This document shows positions 1-7,880 of a stretch of DNA of 64,000 nt, piece after piece (position 1 is the first letter of the stretch; the number at the start of each line of letters is the position of its first letter). Source of the stretch: Lentzea atacamensis (GTDB lineage: Bacteria; Actinomycetota; Actinomycetes; Mycobacteriales; Pseudonocardiaceae). A program made the translations under genes and the position numbers. The notes beneath the pieces are model-generated. The model saw nothing but the letters and a program-made list of their open reading frames with translations. It was not told the origin of the DNA and searched no databases. The stretch is taken from assembly GCF_003269295.1 (NCBI RefSeq), contig NZ_QLTT01000005.1, positions 186,001 to 250,000 of the forward strand. The letters run 5' to 3'.

Positions 1-422
1 CGCTCGTCGTCGGTCCACTTGTCCGCCCCGGAGCGCCACGCCTCGGCCAGCGGCACCATGTGGTCGATGTCCGCCTCACCGGCGTCCCTGATCACCACGT
101 TGTCGTAGGCACTGTTCCAGGTGCCGGAGACCGCCTTGCAGTCCTTGTCCGACTTGACGTCGGTGCCCTGGCGCTGCAGCACGATCTCCCTGGTGTCGCA
201 GGAGTTTCCCTGCGAGGACCAGTGCGGGAAGCGGTCGCGGCTGTAGCCGGCCATCTTGCCCTCCGGCGCGATCGTCAGCGCGCCGAGATCGGACGAACCG
301 ACCGGAGCGGACCCGGTCGGCGCCGGCGGATTCTCCTTCGAGGACTGGAGATTCGTCAGGTACCAGCCCAGTGCCACGAGCAGCACGAAGACCACCAGTG
401 ACGTCACCGCCGCGCGATTCAT
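1..422 (-). CDS. Secreted HNH endonuclease family protein (3' part outside window)
   Basis: Reading leftwards from an ATG at 422, the protein starts with a hydrophobic membrane/signal segment (about residues 3-20), then a Pro/Ser-rich linker. A globular part follows with GYSRDRFPHW, a Cys pair (NSCDTRE and DKDCKAV) and DIDHMVPLAEAW. The DIDHMVPL...W.SGA pattern is the histidine core of DUF1524/GmrSD-C-terminal HNH nucleases found as exported proteins in actinomycetes. The exported location fits an extracellular or cell-wall-side nuclease. The window edge cuts the gene after about 140 codons, so the last third of the HNH motif is unseen. It is oriented the same way as the formyltransferase gene upstream, 63 bp away. 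Confidence 0.85.
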   Translation of the reverse strand, partial: MNRAAVTSLVVFVLLVALGWYLTNLQSSKENPPAPTGSAPVGSSDLGALTIAPEGKMAGYSRDRFPHWSSQGNSCDTREIVLQRQGTDVKSDKDCKAVSGTWNSAYDNVVIRDAGEADIDHMVPLAEAWRSGADKWTDDE

Positions 423-485
423 GCGCTCATGATCGAGCATGCCGATCACGGACCGATCAACCGGCCTGTGATCGGCATGTCGTCG

Positions 486-1433
486 TTATGGACGCGACGT
501 CAGGTAGCCGCCCATGTTCTTGAAGTACTCGTGCGCTTTGAGCTCGGTGCCGTCGGCGGTCCGAACCTTCTTGACCAGCAACGCCTTGCTGCGCCCGCGC
601 CGGGCCTCGGCACCGGCGACGATCGCCACGCCGTCGCCCTCCCGGTAGAAGATCCGGCCGGGAGTGCCGCCGTACACGGCCTGCGACACGTCGGCCTCGA
701 TGATCTCCAGACGCTGGCCGCGGTGGAAGCAGAACGCGCTCGGGTACGGCGCACACTGCGCGCGCACGAGCCGGTCCAGCTCCTCCGCGGTCCAGGTGAA
801 GTCGATCCGCAGGTCCTCCTCCGCACGCTTGTGGAAGAACGAGGCCTGCGAACGGTCCTGCTTGGTGAAGTCGGTGCGGCCGGAGGCGATCTCGGCGAGA
901 CCGTCGACGGTGATCGGGCCGAAGAGCTCCAGCGTCTTGGCGAAGAGGTCCGCCGTCGTGTCGCGCGGGCCGACCGGAACCGCGCGCTGCAGCACGATGT
1001 CGCCGGCGTCGAGCGTGTCGTCCATCATGTGCGCCGTCACGCCGACTTCCTTCTCGTCGTTGAGCAGCGCCCAGATCAACGGAGAGAAGCCCGCGTACTT
1101 CGGCAGCAGCGAGTCGTGCACGTTCAGCGTCCCGTGCTTGGGCAGCGCGAAGACCTGCGGCGGGATCCAGGTGCGCCAGTTGCAGGCGACGATCACGTCC
1201 GGCTCGGCGGCCTTGAGCTTGTCGAGCAGCTCCTGGTCCTCCGGCCGCTCGCGGACGACCACCTCGACACCGTTCTCACGGGCCAGGTCCTCGACGGAAT
1301 CGCTCCAAATCTTCTCGTACGCGCCCTCACCCCTGGGGTGGGTGACCACCAGGACCACCTCGTGCTCGGACGCCAAAAGTGCCTGCAGGGTGCGATGACC
1401 CCAGGTCTGGAACCCGAACATGACGACCCTCAC
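486..1433 (-). CDS. Hydroxyornithine-type N-formyltransferase (methionyl-tRNA formyltransferase fold)
   Basis: 315 aa. The formyltransferase fold shows the catalytic Asn and His in NVHDSLLPKYAGFSP and the Asp in DDTLDAGDIVLQ, followed by a C-terminal OB-like domain (residues about 205-315). True methionyl-tRNA formyltransferases carry the same triad, but the pairing with a divergent ornithine N-hydroxylase and iron boxes points to the CchA/FxbA/Rft branch. That branch transfers formyl from 10-formyl-THF to N5-hydroxyornithine for hydroxamate siderophores. The start is GTG at 1433, with AAGGAG 8 nt upstream. Likely iron-repressed through the boxes at 1466-1514. No NRPS lies in the window, so the final siderophore is unknown. 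Confidence 0.85.
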   Translation of the reverse strand: MRVVMFGFQTWGHRTLQALLASEHEVVLVVTHPRGEGAYEKIWSDSVEDLARENGVEVVVRERPEDQELLDKLKAAEPDVIVACNWRTWIPPQVFALPKHGTLNVHDSLLPKYAGFSPLIWALLNDEKEVGVTAHMMDDTLDAGDIVLQRAVPVGPRDTTADLFAKTLELFGPITVDGLAEIASGRTDFTKQDRSQASFFHKRAEEDLRIDFTWTAEELDRLVRAQCAPYPSAFCFHRGQRLEIIEADVSQAVYGGTPGRIFYREGDGVAIVAGAEARRGRSKALLVKKVRTADGTELKAHEYFKNMGGYLTSRP

Positions 1434-1465
1434 GGGGTTCTCTCCTTCACTTCGGTGAGATACGG

Positions 1466-1480
1466 TCAGGCTAACCTAAC
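1466..1480. promoter_or_regulatory. Iron box (DmdR/IdeR-like), formyltransferase side
   Basis: TCAGGCTAACCTAAC matches most of the DtxR-family iron box (TTAGGTTAGGCTAACCTAA) right half-site. It lies 33 bp upstream of the formyltransferase start. It probably gives Fe(II)-dependent repression of that gene; the match is imperfect on the left arm. Confidence 0.65.
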
Positions 1481-1499
1481 CGATGGCTTGCCAGGGCAG

Positions 1500-1516
1500 C
1501 TTAGGCTGCCCTAAGT
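1500..1516. promoter_or_regulatory. Iron box (DmdR/IdeR-like), hydroxylase side
   Basis: CTTAGGCTGCCCTAAGT contains TTAGG and CCTAA half-sites with iron-box spacing. It ends only about 10 nt before the hydroxylase ATG (1526), where no Shine-Dalgarno sequence is visible. This suggests a leaderless or very short-leader mRNA with the operator on the transcription start. Confidence 0.7.
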
Positions 1517-1525
1517 TCGGTGCTC

Positions 1526-2776
1526 ATGCATCCGATCTACGACATCGTCGGCATTGGGTTCGGTCCCTCGAACCTGGCGCTCGCCATCGCTCTGACCGAG
1601 CACAACGAGCAGGCCGGAACCCCTGTCACCGCGGTGTTTCTCGAACGCCAGGAAGCGTTCGGCTGGCATCGGGGCATGCTGCTCGACGACGCCACCATGC
1701 AGGTGTCGTTCCTCAAGGACCTGGTCACCATGCGGAACCCGACCAGCCGTTTCTCGTTCCTCTGCTATCTCAGGGACCGCGGCCGGCTCGTCGACTTCGT
1801 CAACCACAAGACGCTGTTCCCGCTGCGCGTCGAGTTCCACGACTACTTCGAGTGGGCGGCGGCGCAGGTCGACGACCTGGTCACCTACGGCGCCGAAGCC
1901 GTTGGCGTCGAAGCGATCCAGGACGACCTGTTCGAGGTGACCACGGCCACGGGTGACGTGTACCACGCACGCAACCTCGTCTTCGCCACCGGACTGCGGC
2001 CGTCCCTCCCGGACGGCGTCGAGCTGTCGGACCACGTGTGGCACAACAGCCAGTTCCTGCACCGGATCGGCGAACTCCAGCACCCGAAGCGCTGCGTCGT
2101 CGTCGGCGCCGGGCAGAGTGCCGCGGAAGCCGTGGCGCACCTGCACCGCGAGTTCCCGAACGCCGAGGTGTGCTCGGTGTTCTCCCGCTACGGCTACTCC
2201 CCCGCCGACGACAGCTCGTTCGCGAACCGGATCTTCGACCCCGAAGCCGTCGACCACTACTACGACGCACCGGACGCGGTGAAGCAGCGGTTGATGGACT
2301 ACCACCGCAACACGAACTACTCGGTGGTCGACGTCGACCTCATAGCGCAGCTCTACCGCACCGCGTACCAGGAGAAGGTCCTCGGCACCGAGCGGCTGAA
2401 GATGATGAACCTGACCAGGCTCGTGGCGGTCGAGGAGTCCGGTTCCGGCGCGCGAGCGGTGGTCCAGTCGCTCGTCACCGGCGAGCAGGAGCTCATCGAG
2501 ACCGACCTCGTGCTGCTCGCGACCGGCTACGACGAGGCCACGCCGGTCCTCGGTTCGCTGGACGAGACCTGCGCACGGGACGAGCAGGGCCGTCTGGTCG
2601 TGGGACGGGACTACCGCGTGCAGTCGTCATTGCGCGGCGGCATCTACCTGCAGGGCGGTACCGAGCACTCCCACGGCATCTCGTCGTCGCTCTTGTCCAA
2701 CGTCGCGGTGCGTTCAGGTGAGATCCTGGCGTCCGTGCTGACCAACACCCCTGTGCCGGTCCTCGCGACGGCATGA
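1526..2776 (+). CDS. L-ornithine N5-/L-lysine N6-monooxygenase (siderophore hydroxylase)
   Basis: 416 aa from ATG 1526; a GTG at 1520 is also in frame. FAD-binding GIGFGPSNLALAIAL at the N-terminus, the FLKDLVTMRNPTS segment typical of SidA/PvdA/IucD/CchB, a central NADPH site VVVGAGQSAAEA (about residue 190), and the C-terminal ATGYDEATP motif. It hydroxylates the side-chain amine of ornithine or lysine, giving the substrate for the divergent formyltransferase. Length (about 420-450 aa) is normal for the family. The overlapping ATGA links translation to the next gene. Regulation by the iron box at 1500-1516 is likely. Confidence 0.9.
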   Translation: MHPIYDIVGIGFGPSNLALAIALTEHNEQAGTPVTAVFLERQEAFGWHRGMLLDDATMQVSFLKDLVTMRNPTSRFSFLCYLRDRGRLVDFVNHKTLFPLRVEFHDYFEWAAAQVDDLVTYGAEAVGVEAIQDDLFEVTTATGDVYHARNLVFATGLRPSLPDGVELSDHVWHNSQFLHRIGELQHPKRCVVVGAGQSAAEAVAHLHREFPNAEVCSVFSRYGYSPADDSSFANRIFDPEAVDHYYDAPDAVKQRLMDYHRNTNYSVVDVDLIAQLYRTAYQEKVLGTERLKMMNLTRLVAVEESGSGARAVVQSLVTGEQELIETDLVLLATGYDEATPVLGSLDETCARDEQGRLVVGRDYRVQSSLRGGIYLQGGTEHSHGISSSLLSNVAVRSGEILASVLTNTPVPVLATA

Positions 2777-4302
2777 AGCTCGACCTGAAGCTGACGGGCT
2801 GCCGGGCCATCACCATGGACCCGGCGCATCCCGCCGCGCACACGATCGGCATCTGGCAGGGCCGGATCGTGGGGATGGACGAGCAGATCGAGAGCCTGCC
2901 CGCCGCCGAGACCGTCGACCTCGGCAACGCCGTGGTGCTGCCCGGTTTCATCGACGCGCACACGCACCTCGCGTGGAACGGCCGGCGCACGATCGACCTG
3001 ACCGGGTTGACGACAACGGCCAAGGTGCTCGACCGCCTGGCCGGTGCTGCCGGTGAGGGGTGGATCGAGGCGTCCGGCTACGACCGCCGGATCATGGAGG
3101 TGCCGCTCACCGCCGCCGATCTCGACCGGATCAGCGCGGGCAGGCCGGTGTACGTCGCCGACCTGTCCGGGCACGCGTGCGTCGTGAACTCCGTGGTGCT
3201 CCACCAGCTTCCGGGCATCACCAGTGACGGCTGGCTGACCGAGAACGAGCAGCTGGCCGCGCGGTCGTTGCGGCTGCCGTACTCGCTCGACGAGATCACC
3301 GCCGAACTGCACGAGAGCGCGCGGCAGGTGCTGGCCGAGGGCGTGACGATGTGCGCGGAGGCGGGCATCGGCGCCGGCCTCATCGCGAGCAGCCCGCTCG
3401 AGGCCGCCGCATACCAACGCGTACAGCTGCCGATCCGCGTGCAGCTCATGGTTTCCGCGTACGTGCTGCACGACGTCGCCGCGGATCCGGCGGACGGGAT
3501 CCCGCGGGCGATCGACCTCGGACTGCACACCGGGTTCGGCGACGACATGCTGTCGCTCGGCGGCCTCAAGCTGTGGACCGACGGCGGCATGATCGCGCGC
3601 ACGGCCGCGTTGTCCGAGCCGTACATCGGCACGGACAACTCCGGTCAGCTCGCGGAGTCCGAGGAGTTCATGCGGGCGGCGATCGTCGACGGGCACCGAG
3701 CGGGCTGGCAGCTCGCGATCCACGCGATCGGCGACCGCGCGATCGACTTCACGCTGGACGCGGTGGCGGAGGCACAACGGCAACGACCGCGCGCTGACGC
3801 CAGGCACCGGATCGAGCACTGCGGCCTGGTGCGCCCCGACCAGCTCGAGCGGATCGCGGCCCTCGGCCTGATTCCCGTTGTCCAACCGACGTTTCTGTGG
3901 TCCTACGGCGACGACTACAGCGAGATCATGGGCCCGGAACGCGCACCCTGGATGTACCGCGGGCGGTCGTTCCTCGACCACGGTCTCACCGTCGCGGGCA
4001 GCTCGGACCGGCCGGTCGCGGACGGGGCACCGTTGCGCGCCATCGAGTTCATGGTGCGGCGCCGCTCGTCGAGCGGCCGCGCGGTCGGACCGGACGAGGC
4101 GATCACCGTCGAGGAGGCGATCCGCGCGTACACGCTCGGCAGCGCCTACGCGTGCCGCAAGGAGCACGTGCTGGGCAGCATCACGCCGGGCAAGCTCGCG
4201 GACCTCGTGGTGCTCGGCGACGACCCGCGCACGAGCGACGCGATCGCCGACATCCCCGTGCTCGCCACCATGGTCGGCGGCACCCTCATGCCGCAGCGCT
4301 GA
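2773..4302 (+). CDS. YtcJ-like amidohydrolase (Amidohydrolase_3 family)
   Basis: 509 aa, starting at an ATG that overlaps the hydroxylase stop (ATGA), so it is in the same operon. N-terminal metal motif FIDAHTHL, a second motif AIHAIGDRAID, then the C-terminal GSSDRPV and a KLADLVVLGDDP segment of the composite beta-sandwich. These are the landmarks of the YtcJ-type amidohydrolases (metal-dependent C-N hydrolases), whose substrates are mostly unknown. Co-transcription with an iron-regulated hydroxylase is unusual, because known hydroxamate clusters carry esterases or transporters rather than this family. A role in siderophore turnover is only a guess. Confidence 0.85.
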   Translation: MKLDLKLTGCRAITMDPAHPAAHTIGIWQGRIVGMDEQIESLPAAETVDLGNAVVLPGFIDAHTHLAWNGRRTIDLTGLTTTAKVLDRLAGAAGEGWIEASGYDRRIMEVPLTAADLDRISAGRPVYVADLSGHACVVNSVVLHQLPGITSDGWLTENEQLAARSLRLPYSLDEITAELHESARQVLAEGVTMCAEAGIGAGLIASSPLEAAAYQRVQLPIRVQLMVSAYVLHDVAADPADGIPRAIDLGLHTGFGDDMLSLGGLKLWTDGGMIARTAALSEPYIGTDNSGQLAESEEFMRAAIVDGHRAGWQLAIHAIGDRAIDFTLDAVAEAQRQRPRADARHRIEHCGLVRPDQLERIAALGLIPVVQPTFLWSYGDDYSEIMGPERAPWMYRGRSFLDHGLTVAGSSDRPVADGAPLRAIEFMVRRRSSSGRAVGPDEAITVEEAIRAYTLGSAYACRKEHVLGSITPGKLADLVVLGDDPRTSDAIADIPVLATMVGGTLMPQR

Positions 4303-4303
4303 A

Positions 4304-4615
4304 CTACCCCTCGGCGATCTTCTTGATCGCAGCCAGCCGCCGATCCCACTGGGAGGCGAGCGAGGCCATCCACGTGGCGGTGGCGTCCAGCGCGCCGGAC
4401 CGGACGGAGAAGTTGTTCTCCCGGCCGGCCCGTTCGGACGCCACCAGCTCGGCCTTCTCCAGCACGGCGAGGTGCTTCACGATCGCCTGCCGGCTCACCG
4501 GCAGCTCCGTGGCGAGCGCGGACGCCGAGACCGGCCCCTTCGCGGCCACGAGATCGAGCACCCGGCGCCGCATCGGATCCGCGAGCGCGGCCAGAACGTC
4601 GTCGACCTGACTCAC
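4304..4615 (-). CDS. ArsR-family winged-helix repressor
   Basis: 103 aa from GTG 4615, which overlaps the stop of the SRPBCC gene (GTGA). The sequence VDDVLAALADPMRRRVLDLV, then SRQAIVKHLAVLEKAELV, is a standard ArsR winged helix-turn-helix. No metal-binding cysteines are present, so it belongs to the metal-independent group that pairs with SRPBCC/AHSA1 proteins. Gene order (SRPBCC gene first, repressor second) and the palindrome at 5056-5075 suggest autorepression of the two-gene operon. Confidence 0.88.
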   Translation of the reverse strand: MSQVDDVLAALADPMRRRVLDLVAAKGPVSASALATELPVSRQAIVKHLAVLEKAELVASERAGRENNFSVRSGALDATATWMASLASQWDRRLAAIKKIAEG

Positions 4616-5046
4616 TTCTCCAGGTACTCCCGCAGCTCGTCCAGTTCGTGGCCCCAGCCGTCGACGTTCCCGGACGCGTAGCGCTCCTGGTCCTCCGACG
4701 GCAGGTCGAGCTGCGTGAACCCGCTCTCCACGACCTGCAGCAACGTGCCGCCGTCCACCGGCGTGAGCGTGAACTCGACCAGCGTCGCGTTGCCGGGCAC
4801 CGGATCCGGCCCGAGCGGACCCGACCAGCGCCACGAGAAGAACGACTCGGGCTCGACCTTCTCGATGATCGCACGCCCGGTGCCGTGCTCCGCCCACGTC
4901 AGCGTGACCTCACCACCGGGCTCGAGCTCCGACACCGTCGCCCCGGCGTCACCGAACCACGTGCCGAGGTGCTCGGCCGAGGTCAGCGCGGCCCAGACGC
5001 GCTGCTGCGACGCGTTGATCAGCACGTCGCGTTCGATCCGGTCCAC
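4612..5046 (-). CDS. SRPBCC (AHSA1/START-like) domain protein
   Basis: 144 aa. The start is chosen at GTG 5046, where AGGAGG sits 5 nt upstream; longer in-frame extensions lack support. The fold is recognised by RIERDVLINASQQRVWAALT, TWFGDAG, and the terminal GWGHELDELREYLEK helix, all typical of activator-of-Hsp90-like hydrophobic-pocket proteins. Such proteins are commonly encoded with ArsR repressors in actinomycetes, and the ligand or reaction is generally unknown. Its ribosome-binding site borders the operator palindrome. Confidence 0.85.
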   Translation of the reverse strand: MDRIERDVLINASQQRVWAALTSAEHLGTWFGDAGATVSELEPGGEVTLTWAEHGTGRAIIEKVEPESFFSWRWSGPLGPDPVPGNATLVEFTLTPVDGGTLLQVVESGFTQLDLPSEDQERYASGNVDGWGHELDELREYLEK

Positions 5047-5055
5047 GTCCACCTC

Positions 5056-5075
5056 CTGCAACCGAGCGGTTGCAG
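5056..5075. promoter_or_regulatory. Palindromic operator before the SRPBCC-ArsR operon
   Basis: CTGCAACCG-AG-CGGTTGCAG is a perfect inverted repeat with 9-bp arms and a 2-bp spacer. It ends next to the AGGAGG of the SRPBCC gene. Position and symmetry fit a dimeric ArsR repressor site that would block transcription close to the start. Confidence 0.65.
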
Positions 5076-5081
5076 AAAAGA

Positions 5082-5951
5082 CTACTGCAGGTGGAACGTG
5101 GCGGCCAGCGTGGTGAGCCGGTCGGTGATGTCCGCGTGGACGTTCGTGCGCCGAACCCAGTTCTGACACCCGCTCGCCGCCGACGGCGGCGGACCGAGCG
5201 GCGACACCGCGTCCGTCACCCCGTACTCCAGCCGGTACGCGAGCACCGCGATCGCCGACTCCAGCCAGAACGACGGATCCGGTGTGGGAATCTCCCCCAG
5301 CCCGACCCGGAACCACACGGGCATCCGCGCGTACTGCCCGAGCGCCTCGGAGATGCGCCGGGCGGCCGCGTCCTTGATCTCCCCGCGAGCCTTGTCCCCG
5401 GCCAGCACCGCCTCGGTGCGCCACTCCTCACCACTGGCGTCCTCATCGGCCGCCAACCGGTCAGCGGCCCGCTTCGCACTCGCCTCGTTGGCGTTGATGA
5501 GCCACTCCATCTGCCGAACCTCGTGCGAAAGCGCGTCCCGCTCGAACCGGGGCACCCGCCCACCGTCCAGCTTGGACCGAGCCTCGTCCCGCCGGGCCTT
5601 GAGCCCGTCGAACTCGAGCACCTCCTGCTTGAGCTCCACCCGAGTGGGATCCGCGAGGATCTCCTGTTCGGCGTCCCAAGCCTTGCGCAACGCCTCGACC
5701 AGCGGCGCGATGTCCCCCGCCACCGCATCAAGATCCGCCAGCGGCCCGTCGCCAGCACCGGACAGCCGCCTCTCCAGCACCGTCAGCCGCGCGGTGACAC
5801 GCTCCAGCTCCGCCGCCAGCTGTCCGACGTGACTGATCAACGTGGCGACCTGCGGCTCGACCACGTCAAGCCGTTCCTTCTCCGTGGGCACCCGACCAGC
5901 GAACCGGACCCCCGGCCCCCGGCCAAGGCACCGATCATCGAATGCACGCAT
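5082..5951 (-). CDS. Hypothetical coiled-coil protein
   Basis: About 289 aa from ATG 5951 (an in-frame GTG at 5993 would add 14 residues; neither has a strong ribosome-binding site). The middle is a long heptad-rich helical region (PQVATLISHVGQLAAELERV and onward, then repeated charged helices to about residue 200), followed by a more globular C-terminal part ending NVHADITDRLTTLAATFHLQ. There is no signal peptide or transmembrane segment. I do not recognise the family. It lies upstream of, and in the same direction as, the SRPBCC gene, 35 bp away with the palindrome between, so the two are probably separately regulated. Confidence 0.7.
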   Translation of the reverse strand: MRAFDDRCLGRGPGVRFAGRVPTEKERLDVVEPQVATLISHVGQLAAELERVTARLTVLERRLSGAGDGPLADLDAVAGDIAPLVEALRKAWDAEQEILADPTRVELKQEVLEFDGLKARRDEARSKLDGGRVPRFERDALSHEVRQMEWLINANEASAKRAADRLAADEDASGEEWRTEAVLAGDKARGEIKDAAARRISEALGQYARMPVWFRVGLGEIPTPDPSFWLESAIAVLAYRLEYGVTDAVSPLGPPPSAASGCQNWVRRTNVHADITDRLTTLAATFHLQ

Positions 5952-6044
5952 TAGGGGCCAGACTTCCGCCCACCCGTGGCATTCGTCCCTCACGCACCGT
6001 CACGGCAGTGGGTGAACAATGACAAAACGAGGTATTACTAGTAA

Positions 6045-7517
6045 ATGGCGACCTCTGTCACTGAGACCGAACGCAAGTACGAGGCACCATCGGACGCGAG
6101 CCTGCCGGACCTCACCGAGATCACCGGCGTAGCGACCGGCCCGGAGGAGTTCGACCTGGAAGCCACGTACTTCGACACCGACGACTACCGCCTGGCGCGC
6201 GCGGGCGTGACCCTCCGCCGCCGCGTGGGCGGCGACGACGAAGGCTGGCACCTCAAACTCCCCGCAGGCGAAGACTCCCGCCAGGAAGTCCGAGTCCCCC
6301 TCGGCCGAGCCGTGAAACAACCCCCGAAGGACCTCTCCTCCCTGGTCCGCGCCCACACCCGAGGCTCAGACCTGACCCCGGTCGCCGAAATCCGCACCAA
6401 CCGCCGCCGCTGGCAGCTGACCAACGGCAACGGCCAGCTCCTCGCCGAGGTGGTCGACGACGTGGTCACCGCCCAAACCATGGGCTCCTCGACCACCACC
6501 ACCTCCTGGCGCGAGATCGAGGTGGAACTGGGAGAAGGGGGCGACCGCAAACTCCTCGACACCGTCGAGCGCCACCTGGGCGACGCAGGAATCCACCCGT
6601 CCTCCTCGAAGTCCAAGCTCTCCCAGGTGATCGGCGTAAAACGAGACGCCATCCCCACCATCGGCAAAAAGTCCACAGCAGGCGACGTGGTCCTCGCCTA
6701 CCTCCACGAACAACGCGCCGCCCTGCAGAACCAGGACCCCCGAGTCCGCCGCAACGAGGACGACGCCGTCCACCAGATGCGCGTAGCCACCCGCCGCATG
6801 CGCTCAGCCCTCCAAGCCTTCGGCAAAATCGTCGACCGCGAAGCCACCCGCTCACTGACCGACGAACTCAAGTGGCTGGCCGGAGTCCTCGGCACCTCCC
6901 GAGACCTGGAAGTCCTGCGCGCACGCTTCGAAGACGGCCTCCACGCCCTCCCACCCGAACTCGTACTGGGCGACGTGGCCGCCCGCCTGACCCGCCACTT
7001 CGCCCCGCTGGAAGCCAAGGCGCACAAGGACTCCGTAGCGGCCCTGGACGGCGAGCGCTACTTCACCCTGCTCAACTCGATCGACGCCCTGCTCGCCTCT
7101 CCCCCTCTGACCAAACTCGCATCCGGCAAGGCGAAGGACGTCCTCCCCAAACTCGTGGAGAAGTCCCGCCACCGCCTGGACGTCCGAGTAGAGGCAGCCC
7201 TGGCGGCCAACAACAACGACGAGCCCCTGCACGAGGCCCGCAAAGCCGCCAAACGCCTCCGCTACTCGGCAGAGGTCGCCGAGCCCGCACTCGGCAAGCA
7301 CGCCAAGGCTTTGCGGAAGCGGGCAAAGGACGTGCAAACACTCCTAGGCGACCACCAGGACTCGGTGGTGGCCCGCCCCGTCCTCCTCGACCTGGGCCGT
7401 GGCGACGAGAACGGCTTCACCTTCGGCCTCCTGTACGGCCAAGAGGTAGAGCTGGCCCACAAGACGGAGGCAGCACTCCCAGCACTGTGGCGCAAGCTGA
7501 GCAAGGAACACCTCTAG
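6045..7517 (+). CDS. CYTH and CHAD domain protein
   Basis: 490 aa. The N-terminal CYTH domain carries the ExExK signature in TETERKYEA and alternating charged beta-strands (residues about 5-200) that line a triphosphate tunnel. The C-terminal CHAD domain (about 215-490) has the conserved His/Arg helices AVHQMRVATRRMRSAL and LHEARKAAKRLRY. CHAD domains bind inorganic polyphosphate, and CYTH domains hydrolyse or bind triphosphates, so a role in polyphosphate or triphosphate metabolism in the cytoplasm is expected. A fused CYTH-CHAD of about 500 aa is normal for actinomycetes. It stands alone, divergent from the coiled-coil gene. Confidence 0.9.
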   Translation: MATSVTETERKYEAPSDASLPDLTEITGVATGPEEFDLEATYFDTDDYRLARAGVTLRRRVGGDDEGWHLKLPAGEDSRQEVRVPLGRAVKQPPKDLSSLVRAHTRGSDLTPVAEIRTNRRRWQLTNGNGQLLAEVVDDVVTAQTMGSSTTTTSWREIEVELGEGGDRKLLDTVERHLGDAGIHPSSSKSKLSQVIGVKRDAIPTIGKKSTAGDVVLAYLHEQRAALQNQDPRVRRNEDDAVHQMRVATRRMRSALQAFGKIVDREATRSLTDELKWLAGVLGTSRDLEVLRARFEDGLHALPPELVLGDVAARLTRHFAPLEAKAHKDSVAALDGERYFTLLNSIDALLASPPLTKLASGKAKDVLPKLVEKSRHRLDVRVEAALAANNNDEPLHEARKAAKRLRYSAEVAEPALGKHAKALRKRAKDVQTLLGDHQDSVVARPVLLDLGRGDENGFTFGLLYGQEVELAHKTEAALPALWRKLSKEHL

Positions 7518-7655
7518 CAACGTCTCGCGATGGCGAAGCCGAGCAAAAGGCGACGGCGAAGCCGAGCTGCCGTTAGCGCCGCAAGCCGCCCAACGCAACA
7601 GGCGTGCCATCAACCCGCGCGCGGCGCTGGCCGGTCTTTGATCAGATTGGCGGGG

Positions 7656-7674
7656 TCTGGGGCGGAGCCCCAGA
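7656..7674. terminator. GC-rich hairpin, probable terminator
   Basis: TCTGGGGC-GGA-GCCCCAGA forms a perfect 8-bp stem with a 3-nt loop, followed by AAAG. The TGGGGCNNAGCCCCA hairpin type is frequent between actinomycete genes. There is no U-tract, so termination is inferred from position after the CYTH-CHAD gene. Confidence 0.5.
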
Positions 7675-7792
7675 AAAGCCCACCCAACCGGCACATACGC
7701 ACGCACCGCAACCACCTACGGACACGAAACCGGAACCCGCCAACGCAACCGGGGGACGACCTACGGACAGAGCGCGCACAACCCAAACCCCC

Positions 7793-7808
7793 ATTGGTCT
7801 AAACCTTG
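7793..7808. promoter_or_regulatory. DasR-like operator (dre) upstream of hexosaminidase
   Basis: ATTGGTCTAAACCTTG shares the TGGTCTA-ACC core of the GntR-family DasR site (ACTGGTCTAGACCAGT), matching about 11 of 16 positions. It overlaps a TTGACA hexamer (7806-7811) and lies 72 bp before the GH20 start. DasR controls chitin/N-acetylglucosamine genes in streptomycetes, which fits the downstream enzyme. Confidence 0.55.
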
Positions 7809-7880
7809 ACACCCACCCCACCGCCTGAAACCGTGACCCCAACGCCGCCACCAAGGTCCCCCCGTGCCTGGAGGATTGGC

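Larger units (their letters stand above)
7518..7880. other. Intergenic region, no gene seen
   Basis: This 363-bp stretch between the CYTH-CHAD and hexosaminidase genes holds a short imperfect repeat (GCGAAGCCGAGC-like, about 7537-7565), the hairpin at 7656-7674 and the DasR-like box at 7793-7808. Short frames through it have no homology or codon character of genes. Confidence 0.6.

Noticed and set aside
7530-7828. Short overlapping plus-strand frames before the hexosaminidase
   Set aside because: Arg/Pro/Thr-rich, no RBS, no homology; they cover a hairpin and the DasR-like box.
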